Below are positions 1 through 9,870 of a DNA stretch of 64,000 bases, in pieces (the stretch's first letter is position 1; each line of letters begins with the position of its first letter). Source of the DNA: Sugiyamaella lignohabitans (Eukaryota; Ascomycota; Dipodascomycetes; Dipodascales; Trichomonascaceae); contig NC_031672.1 in the NCBI RefSeq assembly GCF_001640025.1, positions 3,906,001 through 3,970,000 on the forward strand. Direction: 5' to 3'. The notes under the pieces are model-generated. The model had not been told where the DNA came from. It did not search any database and saw only the letters and a program-made list of their open reading frames with translations. The position numbers and the translations under genes were made by a program.

Positions 1-482
1 GAGACATAGACCATGATGATGAGCGGTACAGAAGAGATAGGGGTTCTGCGAATTACGATAAATACTCGTACAAAAATGATGATTCTCGCTGGTCTAGAAG
101 TAATAGAGATGGTAGCTTTTCGCGTAGGAGTCCTGGAGACCGCGAAAGCGATGTTCGATATAACAGAAACAAAGATCGATATGAACATTCTGGAGAGTCA
201 AGTCCAACACGTGAAGCTGATAGCTCTGGTCGGGTATCGAAAGCGTCTGACGAGGAGCGCCAGAAGAGATTGGCTGCTATGATGCAGGATGCACAAACTC
301 TGGAAGAGTCTCGAGATAAAAGAGTCAAGTTGGCTCAAGAAGAAGATAGGAAAGCAGAGGAGGAAGACAAGAAAAAGAGATTAGGAACTCATTCTGGACA
401 AGGTTCATTTATTAGAACTGCAACAAAGAATCTAATAGATGGACCTACAGACGCCCTCCGCAGAGGAAGAATAGCAGGGTAA
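1..482 (+). CDS. CWC25: CWC25-like pre-mRNA splicing factor, 3' end only
   Basis: This is the C-terminal part of a gene that begins before the window. The reading frame is open from base 3, so the first in-frame ATG at 270 is internal. The visible 159 residues begin with a stretch rich in Arg, Ser, Asp and Tyr. A charged helical block (LAAMMQDAQTLEESRDKRVK) follows, and the protein ends in a basic DALRRGRIAG. That arrangement matches the C-terminus of Cwc25, the factor that joins the spliceosome before the first catalytic step. The diagnostic N-terminal domain lies outside the window, so the name rests on the tail alone. The gene converges on POP8 with a 163-bp gap. Confidence 0.6.
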   Translation, partial: DIDHDDERYRRDRGSANYDKYSYKNDDSRWSRSNRDGSFSRRSPGDRESDVRYNRNKDRYEHSGESSPTREADSSGRVSKASDEERQKRLAAMMQDAQTLEESRDKRVKLAQEEDRKAEEEDKKKRLGTHSGQGSFIRTATKNLIDGPTDALRRGRIAG

Positions 483-645
483 ACCGATAGATCATACTGT
501 CTATTGTGACAAGTTAAGTCTGTTCTCATGTAAAAGTAAGTACCACCTAGGGTAGGATGTAAAGCAGAATAATGACGACTGCTTATTTAATGAAGTTTAC
601 GATTGATTATAGAACCAGTAGCATTTTTCTTAGGGTGAATCAATT

Positions 646-1089
646 CTACGTCCATTTTCCTCGTCTAGGGCCCACTAAAGCCGATAAGTAACGAGAAGCC
701 CTTACAACGGAGATAGCTCCTTCTCCTAGCTGGTCACTACCAGGTACCACAGCACCGCTAAGAGCATTCCATACCGAATCAAGGTCACCAGCAGGTACAC
801 GTACCCACGCTTGTTTGTCCAAAATATGCAACAAATCCACTGGAATCGCAGTCCCTGATATGCCTAAAAATGTGTTCAACGAACGTGAAATCGCCATTCG
901 CCAGGTAATCAAATCAGGAATTGCAGTCTCCGAAGCAGTCAATCTGTTCCGTTAGTACTTGAAAATGACCATGTCCTTCGAAAACATGTTACAAACTTAC
1001 AACTCCAAGTGGAGATATGCCCAGTCGGGTTCATTTATGGCGAATCTTATAGCATTTTCTCTATTTTCCAATGTCTCAACCGCTGACAT
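646..1089 (-). CDS. POP8: RNase P/MRP subunit Pop8, two exons
   Basis: Exon 1 is 1001-1089 and exon 2 is 646-943. The 57-nt intron 944-1000 begins GTAAGT, has branch point TACTAAC and ends CAG. The joined frame gives 128 residues, close to the 133 of S. cerevisiae Pop8. It carries the family pattern in order: an aromatic EPDWAYLHLELL segment near residue 20, then ITWRMAISRSLNTFLG, then a LLHILDKQAWVRVP strand. Pop8 is a small protein of the nuclear RNase P and RNase MRP particles, which process pre-tRNA and pre-rRNA. The product is missed if only unspliced frames are read, because exon 2 alone has no ATG. It is divergent from the F-box gene. A GGGTTAGG motif lies 93 bp before the start. The POP1 gene for another subunit lies at the far end of the window. 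Confidence 0.75.
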
Positions 1090-1181
1090 AGTCAACGGGT
1101 ATAAACTTTAGCGGGTCGAGAATTTGACTGTGACGCACGTCATAAGCCGCTTCACAAGTTTCAATCTTCGAAGTTCAGATG

Positions 1182-1189
1182 GGGTTAGG
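1182..1189 (+). promoter_or_regulatory. Tbf1-like GGGTTAGG site before POP8
   Basis: The bases GGGTTAGG are seen 93 bp upstream of the POP8 ATG. Tbf1 recognises T2AG3-type repeats and controls ribosomal and snoRNA genes in several yeasts. Assignment here is inference, strengthened by similar motifs at similar distances before CGR1, MRP51 and NDUFA13. Confidence 0.4.
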
Positions 1190-1549
1190 ATTCAGATATG
1201 AAGTGAAAGAAACCGGAGCATTATCCATTCCATTTGGATGACGTCTATGTTAATTTGCTCTTCTAAGTTGTAATTGACGATCGAAGACTGGTATATCCCG
1301 GCAAGTTGTCTCAATGGATATTTAAATAACTGCAATCTATCCAATTCACTTTCTGCATAGTACGCTTTGGGCCTAAATATTCATGCAGGGACTATTCAGG
1401 GACCATCTAAGAGCGAAAGCCATATATGCCAAGTTCTTTACAAAAATAATATTGAATGTAGTAATAAAACTATTGGTAAAATTAGGGGCACCAAGGGCTT
1501 TTGCATTGGAGTATATTAATACTCTAATAATATGAATTTTATATGTGTA

Positions 1550-1557
1550 TCACGTGA
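1550..1557. promoter_or_regulatory. TCACGTGA (Cbf1-like) octamer before the F-box gene
   Basis: A palindromic TCACGTGA lies about 97 bp before the F-box ATG. This is the preferred site of the bHLH factor Cbf1. The same octamer appears in the LIP2, RPL16 and RET1 upstream regions. Confidence 0.4.
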
Positions 1558-1653
1558 TATTATGTCGTAAATGAGATAGCGCGTTGACCAACTTCACCAT
1601 TTCAGACGCAACCATATCTTTAATTTTGACTCATTTAACAAACAGTATCGAAG

Positions 1654-3381
1654 ATGACGGTGACGATACTTGACATTCCTCCAGAGGTACTGGTAAATAT
1701 TTTATTCATGTTGGACATCAAGTCATATCATGCGGTGAGACAAACCAATGGTGCACTTAGACGACTGGCTACCCAGAGAAAAGTTGAAGTGGTCATGCTG
1801 AATAGGTTTGTTCAAGAACAGATAGTACACTTGGATAGAGGAGAGGCAGATTACCATGGATACACAGATCCTACCACGTTAGCTGATATTAGAAGTAAAG
1901 AATGGAAAACTGGGGAACACCCAATTGATGACACTCTGATTAGTGGTACTACTGATAACCAGGCTCTTGACAAAAGTTATCTAGCCCTGAGTAGAGAGCT
2001 CTTTATTGGATTGGACGTTTATCCCAAACATAAGATATTTACGCCTAAAATCGACCTGAGAAGTCGAGATCAAAAAGATCAAGGAACATATGATCAAAAT
2101 GTGGGCAACAGCCAGCTATCTCCCAGTAAAGAGTTTTATTCTTTGGATGGCACAAAGCTTGTTCTCGTTACTTTAGTCTATCCAATCAATGCCGTCCGTC
2201 ATTATCAGATTGCAATTTACGATTTGAGTAAAGGTGCCCCGCGTTTGGAAACACTCTGCCCTATTCCGCATGATAATATTCCGTCGTGTCTGTCCGTAAG
2301 TGCAGAAGGTCGTTATATTGCACTTCAAGTAGATAGTGGCTCTGTTAACGTTTACGACAGATATGATTCAAAAACAAAAGGCTTTTTAGTGGATTCATTG
2401 GGAAAATCTATTTTCACCCAGATCTATCCTTCCATTATCAAGGATCTTCACATATCGGCAGGAGGAGAGATTTTATTTTTACGATTTTCACGATTAGGAG
2501 GCTTGATATTAGTTAATTTAGATACTAATGAGGAGATGGATATTGGACATTATCGATTGGATCTTGATCTGGGTCTGCATCATACTGACCGTGTGCTAAC
2601 AGTTTCATCTCGAATTGGCGAAACAGTAGTGTTTGGAAGGGCTACAGATTTTAATAAGGAAAGACCAAGGAATCTATGGGAATATTATAAAGTTCTGTTG
2701 AGTCAGGAAGTGTCAACATGTATTCCACTAACTCACGCAATTCCTTTGAATGCGGAGAATACTTTTATTGGAGTACCAAATCATAAAGTGGGTTTGTGCA
2801 TTGGGTATGATCCAGATTACTCGTCGTATGTCACATCATTCGAATCATTCTCAACGGATAATGAGCGGCGCTCAATTAAGCCAGATGGTGGACCAACGCA
2901 TTCTGTGGCTGGTGAAGGACCCGATAATAAAGATAATTCGGAATCTGAAAGTGAATCTGAGTCAGATGATGAATCTGAGGTAGGTTCACAGAGAGACGAT
3001 GCAGGAACAGCTCGACTTTGCAAAATACCTATGACTGATGAGGGTCCTAAAATTTGGGCTTTATCTCCCGACACCAGTAGAGTAGCGTTTGTTCGAAACC
3101 CAGCAATCCCAGTGAGTTCCATCGTTCTTGTAAGCTTAAATGCCCATCTCCTTAAAAAGTTCAGTTTCAACCCGGATGAGCCTGAGATCTACAAAGAGGT
3201 GCAATGGCGCACCATAATCAATGTAGAACAAAAGCCAATTTTTGACCTTCGATTTGTGGATCGCGATCATTTTCTTGTTCGACACGAGGACATGATTGTT
3301 ATATACGAAATCTCTACGACCACCGAAGCCACAAGTTATTCTAAAATAGAACCCACTGGTAAGGTGACGTATATCGCCTAG
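1654..3381 (+). CDS. F-box protein with a propeller-like body
   Basis: The protein has 575 residues. An F-box is visible at about residues 6-45 (DIPPEVLVNILFMLDIKSYH), the usual contact with Skp1 in SCF ubiquitin ligases. The rest is rich in short beta-strand blocks such as YIALQVDSGSVNVYD and HFLVRHEDMIVIYEI, suggesting a degenerate WD40-like propeller that could bind a substrate. A Ser/Glu/Asp run near residues 430-446 (SESESESESDDESE) is probably disordered. I do not recognise a specific orthologue. It may be a substrate adaptor of an SCF complex, but that is inference from the architecture. It converges on CGR1. Confidence 0.75.
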   Translation: MTVTILDIPPEVLVNILFMLDIKSYHAVRQTNGALRRLATQRKVEVVMLNRFVQEQIVHLDRGEADYHGYTDPTTLADIRSKEWKTGEHPIDDTLISGTTDNQALDKSYLALSRELFIGLDVYPKHKIFTPKIDLRSRDQKDQGTYDQNVGNSQLSPSKEFYSLDGTKLVLVTLVYPINAVRHYQIAIYDLSKGAPRLETLCPIPHDNIPSCLSVSAEGRYIALQVDSGSVNVYDRYDSKTKGFLVDSLGKSIFTQIYPSIIKDLHISAGGEILFLRFSRLGGLILVNLDTNEEMDIGHYRLDLDLGLHHTDRVLTVSSRIGETVVFGRATDFNKERPRNLWEYYKVLLSQEVSTCIPLTHAIPLNAENTFIGVPNHKVGLCIGYDPDYSSYVTSFESFSTDNERRSIKPDGGPTHSVAGEGPDNKDNSESESESESDDESEVGSQRDDAGTARLCKIPMTDEGPKIWALSPDTSRVAFVRNPAIPVSSIVLVSLNAHLLKKFSFNPDEPEIYKEVQWRTIINVEQKPIFDLRFVDRDHFLVRHEDMIVIYEISTTTEATSYSKIEPTGKVTYIA

Positions 3382-3472
3382 CGGTTGCCATAGCTTATTT
3401 ATTGTAACAATAGTAAATGTATCATATTTTTGATGTTTGTCTGAGCATTTTGACCTTCTACAAAATAGAAAA

Positions 3473-3501
3473 TCTAGGACAAAATCCCAGCTGCCGGAGG
3501 T
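3473..3501. repeat. Decayed NPE right-end remnant
   Basis: The block CCCAGCTGCCGGAGG matches the NPE right end at 14 of 15 bases, and weaker similarity continues to its left (TCTAGGACA against TCTGGGGCA). It sits in the 199-bp spacer between the convergent F-box and CGR1 genes, the typical NPE position. Confidence 0.45.
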
Positions 3502-3580
3502 AGCTGGACATGTGATGTCACAATAGCAACAGTAAGATGAATAAATTAGCATAAATACAGTTTTAAATAAAAAGGAAAAT

Positions 3581-4078
3581 TTACCTCTCCTTGAGGAGCT
3601 TGTTTCTCTTCTCACGTTTCCTTAGTCTTGCGACTCTCTTGGCATGCATTTTCTCAGATAGTTTGGCGTACCGCTCCTTCTCTTCCTTGGCAGCCTTCTT
3701 CTCCTTGATGGCCTTGATTCGAGCCTGAGTAGCAGCCTGCTTCTCATCCTTGAGCTCCTTCTCTTTTGCCTTGATGGCCTTTAATTCTAATTGGGCCAAA
3801 CGCTTTTTCTCCCAAGCGGTCTTGACAACAGCGTTTGTTCTTAATGGCTTTTTAGACTCTTTCCATTGCTTGCCGGAAACTCTCATTCCCAAGGGCTTGC
3901 TTGGAGCAGGAGCATCAACAACATCCTTGATGTCAGATTGTACTTGAGGGCTACTAGTTTGGGTACCCTTGGTCTCAAGAGAAACCTTTTTCTCAGCCAC
4001 TTGAGCCATCTTGTTGTCAGTCAGATTCTCTTGGTCGTCTGATTTCAAACCGGTTTTCTTTAACAGATAGCTAAACAT
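3581..4078 (-). CDS. CGR1: rRNA-processing protein Cgr1
   Basis: Cgr1 is a nucleolar protein needed for 60S subunit maturation. The family block is clear: MRVSGKQWKESKKPLRTNA near residue 85, then a long Lys/Glu helix, then the near-invariant tail HAKRVARLRKREKRNKLLKER. At 165 residues it is longer than S. cerevisiae Cgr1 (120). The N-terminal 60-80 residues are poorly conserved, and an internal Met at residue 23 (4012) is a possible start. A CTAACCCTA motif lies about 80 bp upstream, fitting co-regulation with other ribosome-biogenesis genes. Confidence 0.9.
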   Translation of the reverse strand: MFSYLLKKTGLKSDDQENLTDNKMAQVAEKKVSLETKGTQTSSPQVQSDIKDVVDAPAPSKPLGMRVSGKQWKESKKPLRTNAVVKTAWEKKRLAQLELKAIKAKEKELKDEKQAATQARIKAIKEKKAAKEEKERYAKLSEKMHAKRVARLRKREKRNKLLKER

Positions 4079-4729
4079 GCTTCTAAACTCAAAACTTAGC
4101 CGGCAAACGACCTCTGATCTCCTGCAAATATATTTTTTCTTATCGGGCTATCACTAACCCTACTTATTGATAACGTCATGTGATTTACAGACATAGGCAT
4201 CACCCTCCTCTGATTTAGAGGATACCCTATCATCAAATATCGATAATTATTAACACTTCTCCTCTCAGAGTCGTAGTTGGTGACCCTAGAATCTAAATAC
4301 TAGAAATTCAAGTTACTCTAAGAGTATTCGCGGGATTCCAGGAGTAACTTGAACCCGCCTTCTTCTAACTAGTGTCCGGGCGTGTCGAATGGAGTAATTC
4401 CTCAAAACCCTTAAAATCTGTTTACACATTTCATTATACCGTCGCCACTTTACGAACCAATTAACGAAACCAATAGTTTGCAATTCGAACATACTCAATT
4501 TAGACACAAATAGCCCAGGTTTAAATCCATATCCAGGGACCTTGCAACTGCACGGCGGCGTGCGGCTGAATGTGGGATGATGATAGGCTTTGTTGTGTTG
4601 TTCGCGGGAAATTCCTGTCGAGCCGAAAAAAAGGTTGGAATCGAAAACTCACGATTGGTTTAAATATTCATTTCTATGCCCTTTTGATGAAAGACGCGTG
4701 ATTTTGTCAAGCGTCTATAGACTGAAAAT
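4079..4729. other. Divergent spacer between CGR1 and a Zn2Cys6 gene
   Basis: No convincing gene is seen. The spacer holds the CTAACCCTA motif (4154-4162) and a perfect 10-bp inverted repeat, CAAGTTACTC (4309-4318) and GAGTAACTTG (4342-4351), of unknown meaning. Confidence 0.5.
4154..4162 (-). promoter_or_regulatory. Tbf1-like TAGGGTTAG site before CGR1
   Basis: On the gene strand the motif reads TAGGGTTAG and lies 76-84 bp before the CGR1 ATG. It matches the T2AG3 core recognised by Tbf1. Binding is inferred. Confidence 0.45.
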
Positions 4730-6565
4730 ATGGAAGCCAAACCACCTACTCTGACACCTAAAGCGCAACGACGCCAGGTCCAAAGAAGCAGCAATGGATG
4801 CTGGACGTGTAAGAAGCGTAAGAAGAAGTGTGACGAAACATATCCTCTGTGTCAAAGATGTATCAAAGCTAAGATCACATGTTTTGGCTACGGAGAGAAA
4901 CCAGCATGGTTTGAACGTAAATCCAATTCAAAGTCCAGGAAACCAAACGATGGAGCCGCGGGCGGTTTACACCTGGCCGCGACGTCGGCTTTCCCATATT
5001 CGATTTTCGCGAACGATGCTGCTGGGTCGGGTCCCACTGTGTCGGATGGTTTATTGGACAAGACTGCTAGATTGAAAAATCACGAGGCAGAGTTACTCTT
5101 GTACTACTTGGAATTCGTGTTTCCTTTACAATGGCAGTATTATAAAGGTTCTTTTAGTTGGCTGTTGCCTCTATTAAGGCAATCCAAACCTCTGTATCAG
5201 GCTGTCTTGTCTATGTCTTCCTTACTAGTAACTCTGCCATTGCAAGAGCCTTCTTTTACTATAGATAATGAGACTCAGACGCAACATCAGCTGGCTCTAC
5301 AAGAATTGCGAAATACGATTACTTTTGCTCAAGCTGAATCTGGCGATGGCCTCGTGAAGATGGAAGGGGCCAGCCCTGATATTGAGGGTACTGGTGGTGC
5401 TGGCGGATCAGATACTGCTCCTACTACCACTGGTGATGATGATATTGATCCTAGTATCACTGGACAAACAGTTGCTGCTGCTGCAGTGGCTGTGGCCACC
5501 GCTGCTCCACCGCCACCAAGTTCATCCACAGCTTCAGCGATGTTACTTCCTGGCATCCATTCTTTAGTTGCCAATGTTATGCTGTTGTCATTTGAATTAT
5601 TTCAAGGAGGATATCAAAACTGGCAACAGCATATTGTCACTGGTAGTGCACTTGTGTCGATGATGACTAGTGCTGGTACCCAGCCTGTGGAATCAGAGGC
5701 GGAAACTTTCCTCGTATCGGCTATGATTTGGATGGAACTAGTTTCCACTGGTACCACTGGTTTGCCGTGTCCATCGAGCTCTTTCCTGGACAAATTGTTA
5801 GAGACGTCTCCAGACCTAGTTCCACTGGAGCAGATAATGGGATGCAAGACAAAAGTTCTAGTACAATTGAATGAAGTTGCAAAACTCAACGCTCTCAAGA
5901 TTGATCGAATGGGCGAGTTTAAATACACTCGACCATTATTGTCACTTTCCAGTGAAGTCAGTGACCGTGCAGAACTGGATGGTAATGCTGGTGATGTGTC
6001 AGACTCTACTAGCGCTGAAGTCACTGCCACAGCAAGTGAGGCTCTATCAGCTCTTATTGTATCAGAAATCACGGAACGAGCTGAAGTGATAAAACGAGAA
6101 CTTGAATTTGCACTAACGGACTCTCTTACAACTGACTCTACCTTGATTGAAAACACTACAAGACTGTATGCACTTGCTATTTTGATTTACTTGTATGGTA
6201 TCACTTCTGGCTTCTATCCAGAGAGTACTGAAATTTCGAATGCTGTGGAGAGAGGTATTATCATTCTGAACAACATTCCACCAAAGTACTATCGAAGTCT
6301 GGTGCTGCCAATTTGTATTATAGGGTCGATGGCAAAGCCACACTTTCACGATTTTTTCGAGGCAGTATTTGGCAATGACGCTCATCAACTGGCTTTTGGT
6401 AACGTTAGTCAAGTACGTAAAGTCATCAAACACACATGGATCTTGCGAAATACTCTAGCTGCCGTCACCGCAGAACAAGGGTTTGCGAGCAGCGAACACG
6501 CTCGTACAGACGTCAACTGGTTTGATTCGATGAAAGATCTTAATATTCTTGTATTACTCGTATAA
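4730..6565 (+). CDS. Zn2Cys6 transcription factor
   Basis: The 611-residue protein begins with a complete binuclear zinc cluster, cysteines 24, 27, 34, 41, 44 and 51, followed by CFGYGEKPAW, a form common in the Fungal_trans_2 group. A middle segment (about 210-270) is low-complexity Gly/Asp/Thr/Ala/Pro and probably disordered. The C-terminal half looks like the helical fungal-factor domain (LLYYLEFVFPLQWQYY near residue 122 onward). Targets are unknown. It lies 196 bp before LIP2 on the same strand. Confidence 0.85.
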   Translation: MEAKPPTLTPKAQRRQVQRSSNGCWTCKKRKKKCDETYPLCQRCIKAKITCFGYGEKPAWFERKSNSKSRKPNDGAAGGLHLAATSAFPYSIFANDAAGSGPTVSDGLLDKTARLKNHEAELLLYYLEFVFPLQWQYYKGSFSWLLPLLRQSKPLYQAVLSMSSLLVTLPLQEPSFTIDNETQTQHQLALQELRNTITFAQAESGDGLVKMEGASPDIEGTGGAGGSDTAPTTTGDDDIDPSITGQTVAAAAVAVATAAPPPPSSSTASAMLLPGIHSLVANVMLLSFELFQGGYQNWQQHIVTGSALVSMMTSAGTQPVESEAETFLVSAMIWMELVSTGTTGLPCPSSSFLDKLLETSPDLVPLEQIMGCKTKVLVQLNEVAKLNALKIDRMGEFKYTRPLLSLSSEVSDRAELDGNAGDVSDSTSAEVTATASEALSALIVSEITERAEVIKRELEFALTDSLTTDSTLIENTTRLYALAILIYLYGITSGFYPESTEISNAVERGIIILNNIPPKYYRSLVLPICIIGSMAKPHFHDFFEAVFGNDAHQLAFGNVSQVRKVIKHTWILRNTLAAVTAEQGFASSEHARTDVNWFDSMKDLNILVLLV

Positions 6566-6623
6566 TTTTCCAATAAACTAATGTCCTTTCCAATCTATTA
6601 TTAGACCCCCTAGTGAGAATGTT

Positions 6624-6631
6624 TCACGTGA
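6624..6631. promoter_or_regulatory. TCACGTGA octamer before LIP2
   Basis: The palindrome lies about 131 bp before the LIP2 ATG, in the 196-bp gap after the Zn2Cys6 gene. It is a Cbf1-type site by sequence. Confidence 0.4.
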
Positions 6632-6761
6632 CTAAAAGTGGTGAAGAAGCATGAGATCAGCGATGCTGTAGATCTGCAAAGTCTGACATATCATAGCCCG
6701 CTAAACCAAACCGAAGATCAAGCCAGAGAGCAGAGTCAGAAACCCAGGTTACCGTTAGATT

Positions 6762-7565
6762 ATGAGAGCTAGTAAACGAGTCTGGCAGCTAGCTGCCAGT
6801 CTTGCGAAACCAAGCGCAAGTGGAGATCTGTGTAGTGGCATGACGATAAAGACGAAAGAAGGTAGCCAACTGCTGTTTATACCACCCAGAGGTCTAACTA
6901 CATATCAAGAAGCTGGTCGGATTCAGGAGACATATGTTCGACGATGGCTAGACTTCAAAGCTGGAAAACTGCCACCACATACAGAAAAGATAGATCCACT
7001 ATTGCTAGCATTTGAAATGAGTCCTGTGTACACTACAGGCAAGAGACAAATGGGTCGAATGACAGCAGAAGAAATTGAATATTTCAAGTGTAACGGAAAA
7101 GCCGAGTTCATAGAAGCCCAGCGTGGTGGCCAGACAACATTCCACGGGCCTGGTCAGCTGGTAGTCTACCCCATAATTGATCTACGAGAGGCCGGTATCA
7201 AGGTCCGCTGCTACGTGCGACTGCTCGAAAACAGCATCATCGAGACCCTCGAAACCTATAATATCAAATCGTTCATCACAGACGACACCGGAGTCTGGGT
7301 ATCCGACAAAGAAAAAATCGCGGCTATTGGCATACACGTCAGACGAAGCATCACCTCACATGGCCTGGCCCTCAACGTCAACACAGATCCGTTCTGGTTC
7401 GACCGCATTGTAGCCTGTGGTCTGCCTGACAAGTCCACCACGACCATGGCCCAACTCGGAGCGTCAAATGCCACAATTTCCGACGTCGCCAACACCCTCG
7501 CTCACCGGCTCGCATCCAACCTCAAAATGAACCTCCAGCCCATCACATCCATACCGACTCTCTAG
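6762..7565 (+). CDS. LIP2: Lipoyl (octanoyl) transferase, mitochondrial
   Basis: This enzyme moves the octanoyl group from acyl-carrier protein to lipoyl domains of mitochondrial 2-oxoacid dehydrogenases and glycine cleavage H protein, the first step of lipoate assembly. The LipB signature RGGQTTFHGPGQLVVYP is intact near residues 120-137. The region with the catalytic Lys (KIAAIGIHVRR) and the segment with the catalytic Cys (VACGLPDKS) are also present. The first 25-30 residues are rich in Arg, Lys and Ser without acidic residues, as expected for a mitochondrial presequence. The CTG codon at the invariant Leu of GPGQL shows standard decoding. The gene converges on RIM101, with an NPE filling the spacer. 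Confidence 0.93.
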   Translation: MRASKRVWQLAASLAKPSASGDLCSGMTIKTKEGSQLLFIPPRGLTTYQEAGRIQETYVRRWLDFKAGKLPPHTEKIDPLLLAFEMSPVYTTGKRQMGRMTAEEIEYFKCNGKAEFIEAQRGGQTTFHGPGQLVVYPIIDLREAGIKVRCYVRLLENSIIETLETYNIKSFITDDTGVWVSDKEKIAAIGIHVRRSITSHGLALNVNTDPFWFDRIVACGLPDKSTTTMAQLGASNATISDVANTLAHRLASNLKMNLQPITSIPTL

Positions 7566-7584
7566 AAATACTGGGGAGTGCTCT

Positions 7585-7722
7585 GCCTCCGGCGGCTGGG
7601 GCTCCGCTCCAGACCCCGTGGCTCCTGCTTCGCAGGAGATTGCTGGGACCGTCGGCATGACACGACTCGAGCACAGCGAGAGGAGCAGCGGGGTCTGGGG
7701 CAGAGCCCCAGCCGCCGGAGGC
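7585..7722 (+). repeat. NPE-1, complete, between convergent LIP2 and RIM101
   Basis: This is a complete nested-palindrome element. The left end begins GCCTCCGGCGGCTGGGGCTC and the right end is its reverse complement. Inside lie the A arm (CTCCTGC-TTC-GCAGGAG) on the left and the B arm (CTCGAGC, then AGCGAGAGGAG) on the right. It occupies 138 of the 241 bp between two stop codons. Strand is set as plus when A is left of B, a convention used for all copies here. Confidence 0.9.
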
Positions 7723-7806
7723 AGGGTCGGGTTCGTCAATAAAATAGCATTTCGTTAATATCTAATAAATACATAGCCCAAATAAAAAATAATAAAATAG
7801 ATTGCT

Positions 7807-9870
7807 TTAGTAAGCAGCAACACTGGGGTACAGCTGGGTGGACGCGGACGACGAGGCGTCCTTTTCGACGTGCTTGGCTTGCTCTTCCTTGAGCAGCTCG
7901 GCAATGACTTTTCGTAGAGCAGCAACGATGTTGAGGTGTTTGGTCATCTGCTCTTTGGCGTCAGGCTCCTCGGAATCGCTGCCACTTTCGCTGTCAGATT
8001 TCTTGTCCTCGATATCGACCTTCTTTAGAGAATCTGTCAGGTCGTCAACAGACGTAGAGGATGAAGGTGGAGCAGCACGCTGACTCACGCCAACTGACTG
8101 TCTCTTTGAGTAGTCGTATTCGTACCGGCTGGCAATTTGTGGATATCCAGCGTTGAAGTCTGTAGAAGAGTTCAACACGGGATACATACTCGTTGACGAA
8201 GATGTTGTCGTTGGTGCTGGACCCAGTTTCTGTGGATAGTTGTGGGTAACAGGGTACGACGACTGGTGATTGTACGAATGTGCTGGTAGTTGTTGGTGTT
8301 GAGGTTGCACCATTGGCTGCTGTGGTTGTTGTTGTGGTGGTTGTGGTTGTGTCTGTAAAGGCAGTCTTTGGTTGTAGCTGTACTGGTCTTCGCTAGAGCT
8401 GGCTGAAGAAACAGACGAGCCCGAGTAGTTGCTGTAGATGTTTGAAGACAGTTGTGATAGGAACTGGTCGGCATCCAGTAGCTCTTGAGTTGATCGGAAC
8501 GATGGCAGAGCTCGGCTGGAGTTGTTCATATTGGCAGCAGGAGCACTGACAGGATTCGATTGCATGGCAGTTTGCGAACTCACTGGCTTACTGACCGGAT
8601 CAGAGTAGTAAGTATATCCCCATGTATTTGGCGAGATGGTCAGAATAGACTCCATTGATGACAGTCGGTTAGACATCTCATTTGAATAGATTGGAGCAAT
8701 TCGTGATCTCTTAATATCGTCAAATAGATCAGCAGTGGCATCAAAAGCACGCTTTCTGTTAGGTGAAGGCTCTTCATATCCGCTGGTATATCGACTGGGT
8801 TGCTGCTGGTGCTGTTGTGGAGGCGATTGGCGAGTCATTTGTGGAACAGCAGGACTGTATCCTTGGGACGACATCATTGGCTGTTGCGAGTACAATGGTG
8901 GATATGGATATTCAGCAGGTCCACTGTTCATACTCACTAAAGCAGGAATAGGTTGATGAGGTTGTAAAGGATAAGAACCTGGAGCAGAGCCTGGTTGTCC
9001 ATAGAGATACTCTCTTTTAAGTGAAGGTACTCTAGATACTAAAGTATCGTCAGCATGGGTCTTGACATGCTTTTTCAGATCCTGGGGTCGCTTGAATGTC
9101 TTTTTGCAGAATTCACACTTGTATGGTTTAAGAGGCACATGCACTCGAATGTGTGAAGTGATATGATCTCTCTTAACTGTGATGACACGGCAGCTGTCCC
9201 ATCTACAAGCGAGGGAAAGATTGTTGGTACATCTTCTGCCTACATGGGCCTCACACAAGTGGTTATACAGGTCTTCAGGAGTAGGAAAACTCTCTTGACA
9301 AGTCAGCCATTTGCATCTCAACACAGGTTCGGCAGAGTAGCTAGCATCGTACATGCTTGAATTAGGTGAGTTGTTAGGTAGTGACTTTGGAGACATTGAC
9401 GATTCTCCCTTTGAACTACCCAAACTATTAGGAGTTGCTCCGTCATATTCACCTGGAGGGGTAATAGAGTCCAGAGCACCGAGTGCTGGAGGTGGTTGGT
9501 TGTCGCCAACCACATCCTGAGCAGAAATAGGTGGAGATGGCAATAATTCGTAATTAGCAGCAGCTGCTGCGGCAGCGGCGGCTGCAGCATGAATAGATTC
9601 TGAAGCCAGCTTCATTTGTTGTTGGTCACCAGTGTGAATATTGGTATTTGGAGTTGCTACCAATGAATCTATAGAAGAAACCGAGGTAGCCGAGGCTCCT
9701 GAAACTGATGACTTGGGGGTTGTTGGCGAGCCTTCAGACTGAGCTGGTGATGTTACTGGCACTGTCAAGGTCGAGTTGGTTTGGAACTCATGTGTCTCGC
9801 CTAAAACACCACTATTTTGTGTGGTATAGGTGTTGGTGTATAGTGTTTGATATGGAGCTGAATTGTTCAT
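7807..9870 (-). CDS. RIM101: RIM101/PacC pH-response zinc-finger regulator
   Basis: Rim101/PacC drives alkaline-pH gene expression after proteolytic activation by the Rim/Pal pathway. Three C2H2 fingers lie at about residues 184-270. The third, with [20 protein letters not shown] and the following [11 protein letters not shown], is nearly the family consensus. The N-terminus has a polyalanine run (about 94-104) and Ser/Pro/Thr-rich sequence. The middle is Gln-rich, and the C-terminus has an acidic [11 protein letters not shown] followed by an amphipathic helix, as in the negative regulatory tail. The length, 687 residues, is usual for the family. Upstream sequence is long and shared with a small orphan frame. 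Confidence 0.93.
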   Translation of the reverse strand: MNNSAPYQTLYTNTYTTQNSGVLGETHEFQTNSTLTVPVTSPAQSEGSPTTPKSSVSGASATSVSSIDSLVATPNTNIHTGDQQQMKLASESIHAAAAAAAAAAANYELLPSPPISAQDVVGDNQPPPALGALDSITPPGEYDGATPNSLGSSKGESSMSPKSLPNNSPNSSMYDASYSAEPVLRCKWLTCQESFPTPEDLYNHLCEAHVGRRCTNNLSLACRWDSCRVITVKRDHITSHIRVHVPLKPYKCEFCKKTFKRPQDLKKHVKTHADDTLVSRVPSLKREYLYGQPGSAPGSYPLQPHQPIPALVSMNSGPAEYPYPPLYSQQPMMSSQGYSPAVPQMTRQSPPQQHQQQPSRYTSGYEEPSPNRKRAFDATADLFDDIKRSRIAPIYSNEMSNRLSSMESILTISPNTWGYTYYSDPVSKPVSSQTAMQSNPVSAPAANMNNSSRALPSFRSTQELLDADQFLSQLSSNIYSNYSGSSVSSASSSEDQYSYNQRLPLQTQPQPPQQQPQQPMVQPQHQQLPAHSYNHQSSYPVTHNYPQKLGPAPTTTSSSTSMYPVLNSSTDFNAGYPQIASRYEYDYSKRQSVGVSQRAAPPSSSTSVDDLTDSLKKVDIEDKKSDSESGSDSEEPDAKEQMTKHLNIVAALRKVIAELLKEEQAKHVEKDASSSASTQLYPSVAAY

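Larger units (their letters stand above)
1090..1653. other. Divergent promoter between POP8 and the F-box gene
   Basis: No gene is seen in these 564 bases. The region is AT-rich toward the F-box gene and holds a GGGTTAGG motif (1182-1189) near POP8 and a TCACGTGA octamer (1550-1557) near the F-box gene. Confidence 0.6.

Noticed and set aside
13..282. An ATG-started frame at the left edge
   Set aside because: It overlaps, in another frame, the open CWC25-like frame that continues to 482 and has family similarity.
4342..4360. TTGAACC as a possible tRNA T-arm
   Set aside because: The base after the loop is not C and no acceptor stem can be formed. Similar hits at 22767, 33675 and 50735 also failed. 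No tRNA is supported in the window.
4313..4507. A 64-codon frame between CGR1 and the Zn2Cys6 gene
   Set aside because: It overlaps a perfect inverted repeat and has no domain or upstream context.
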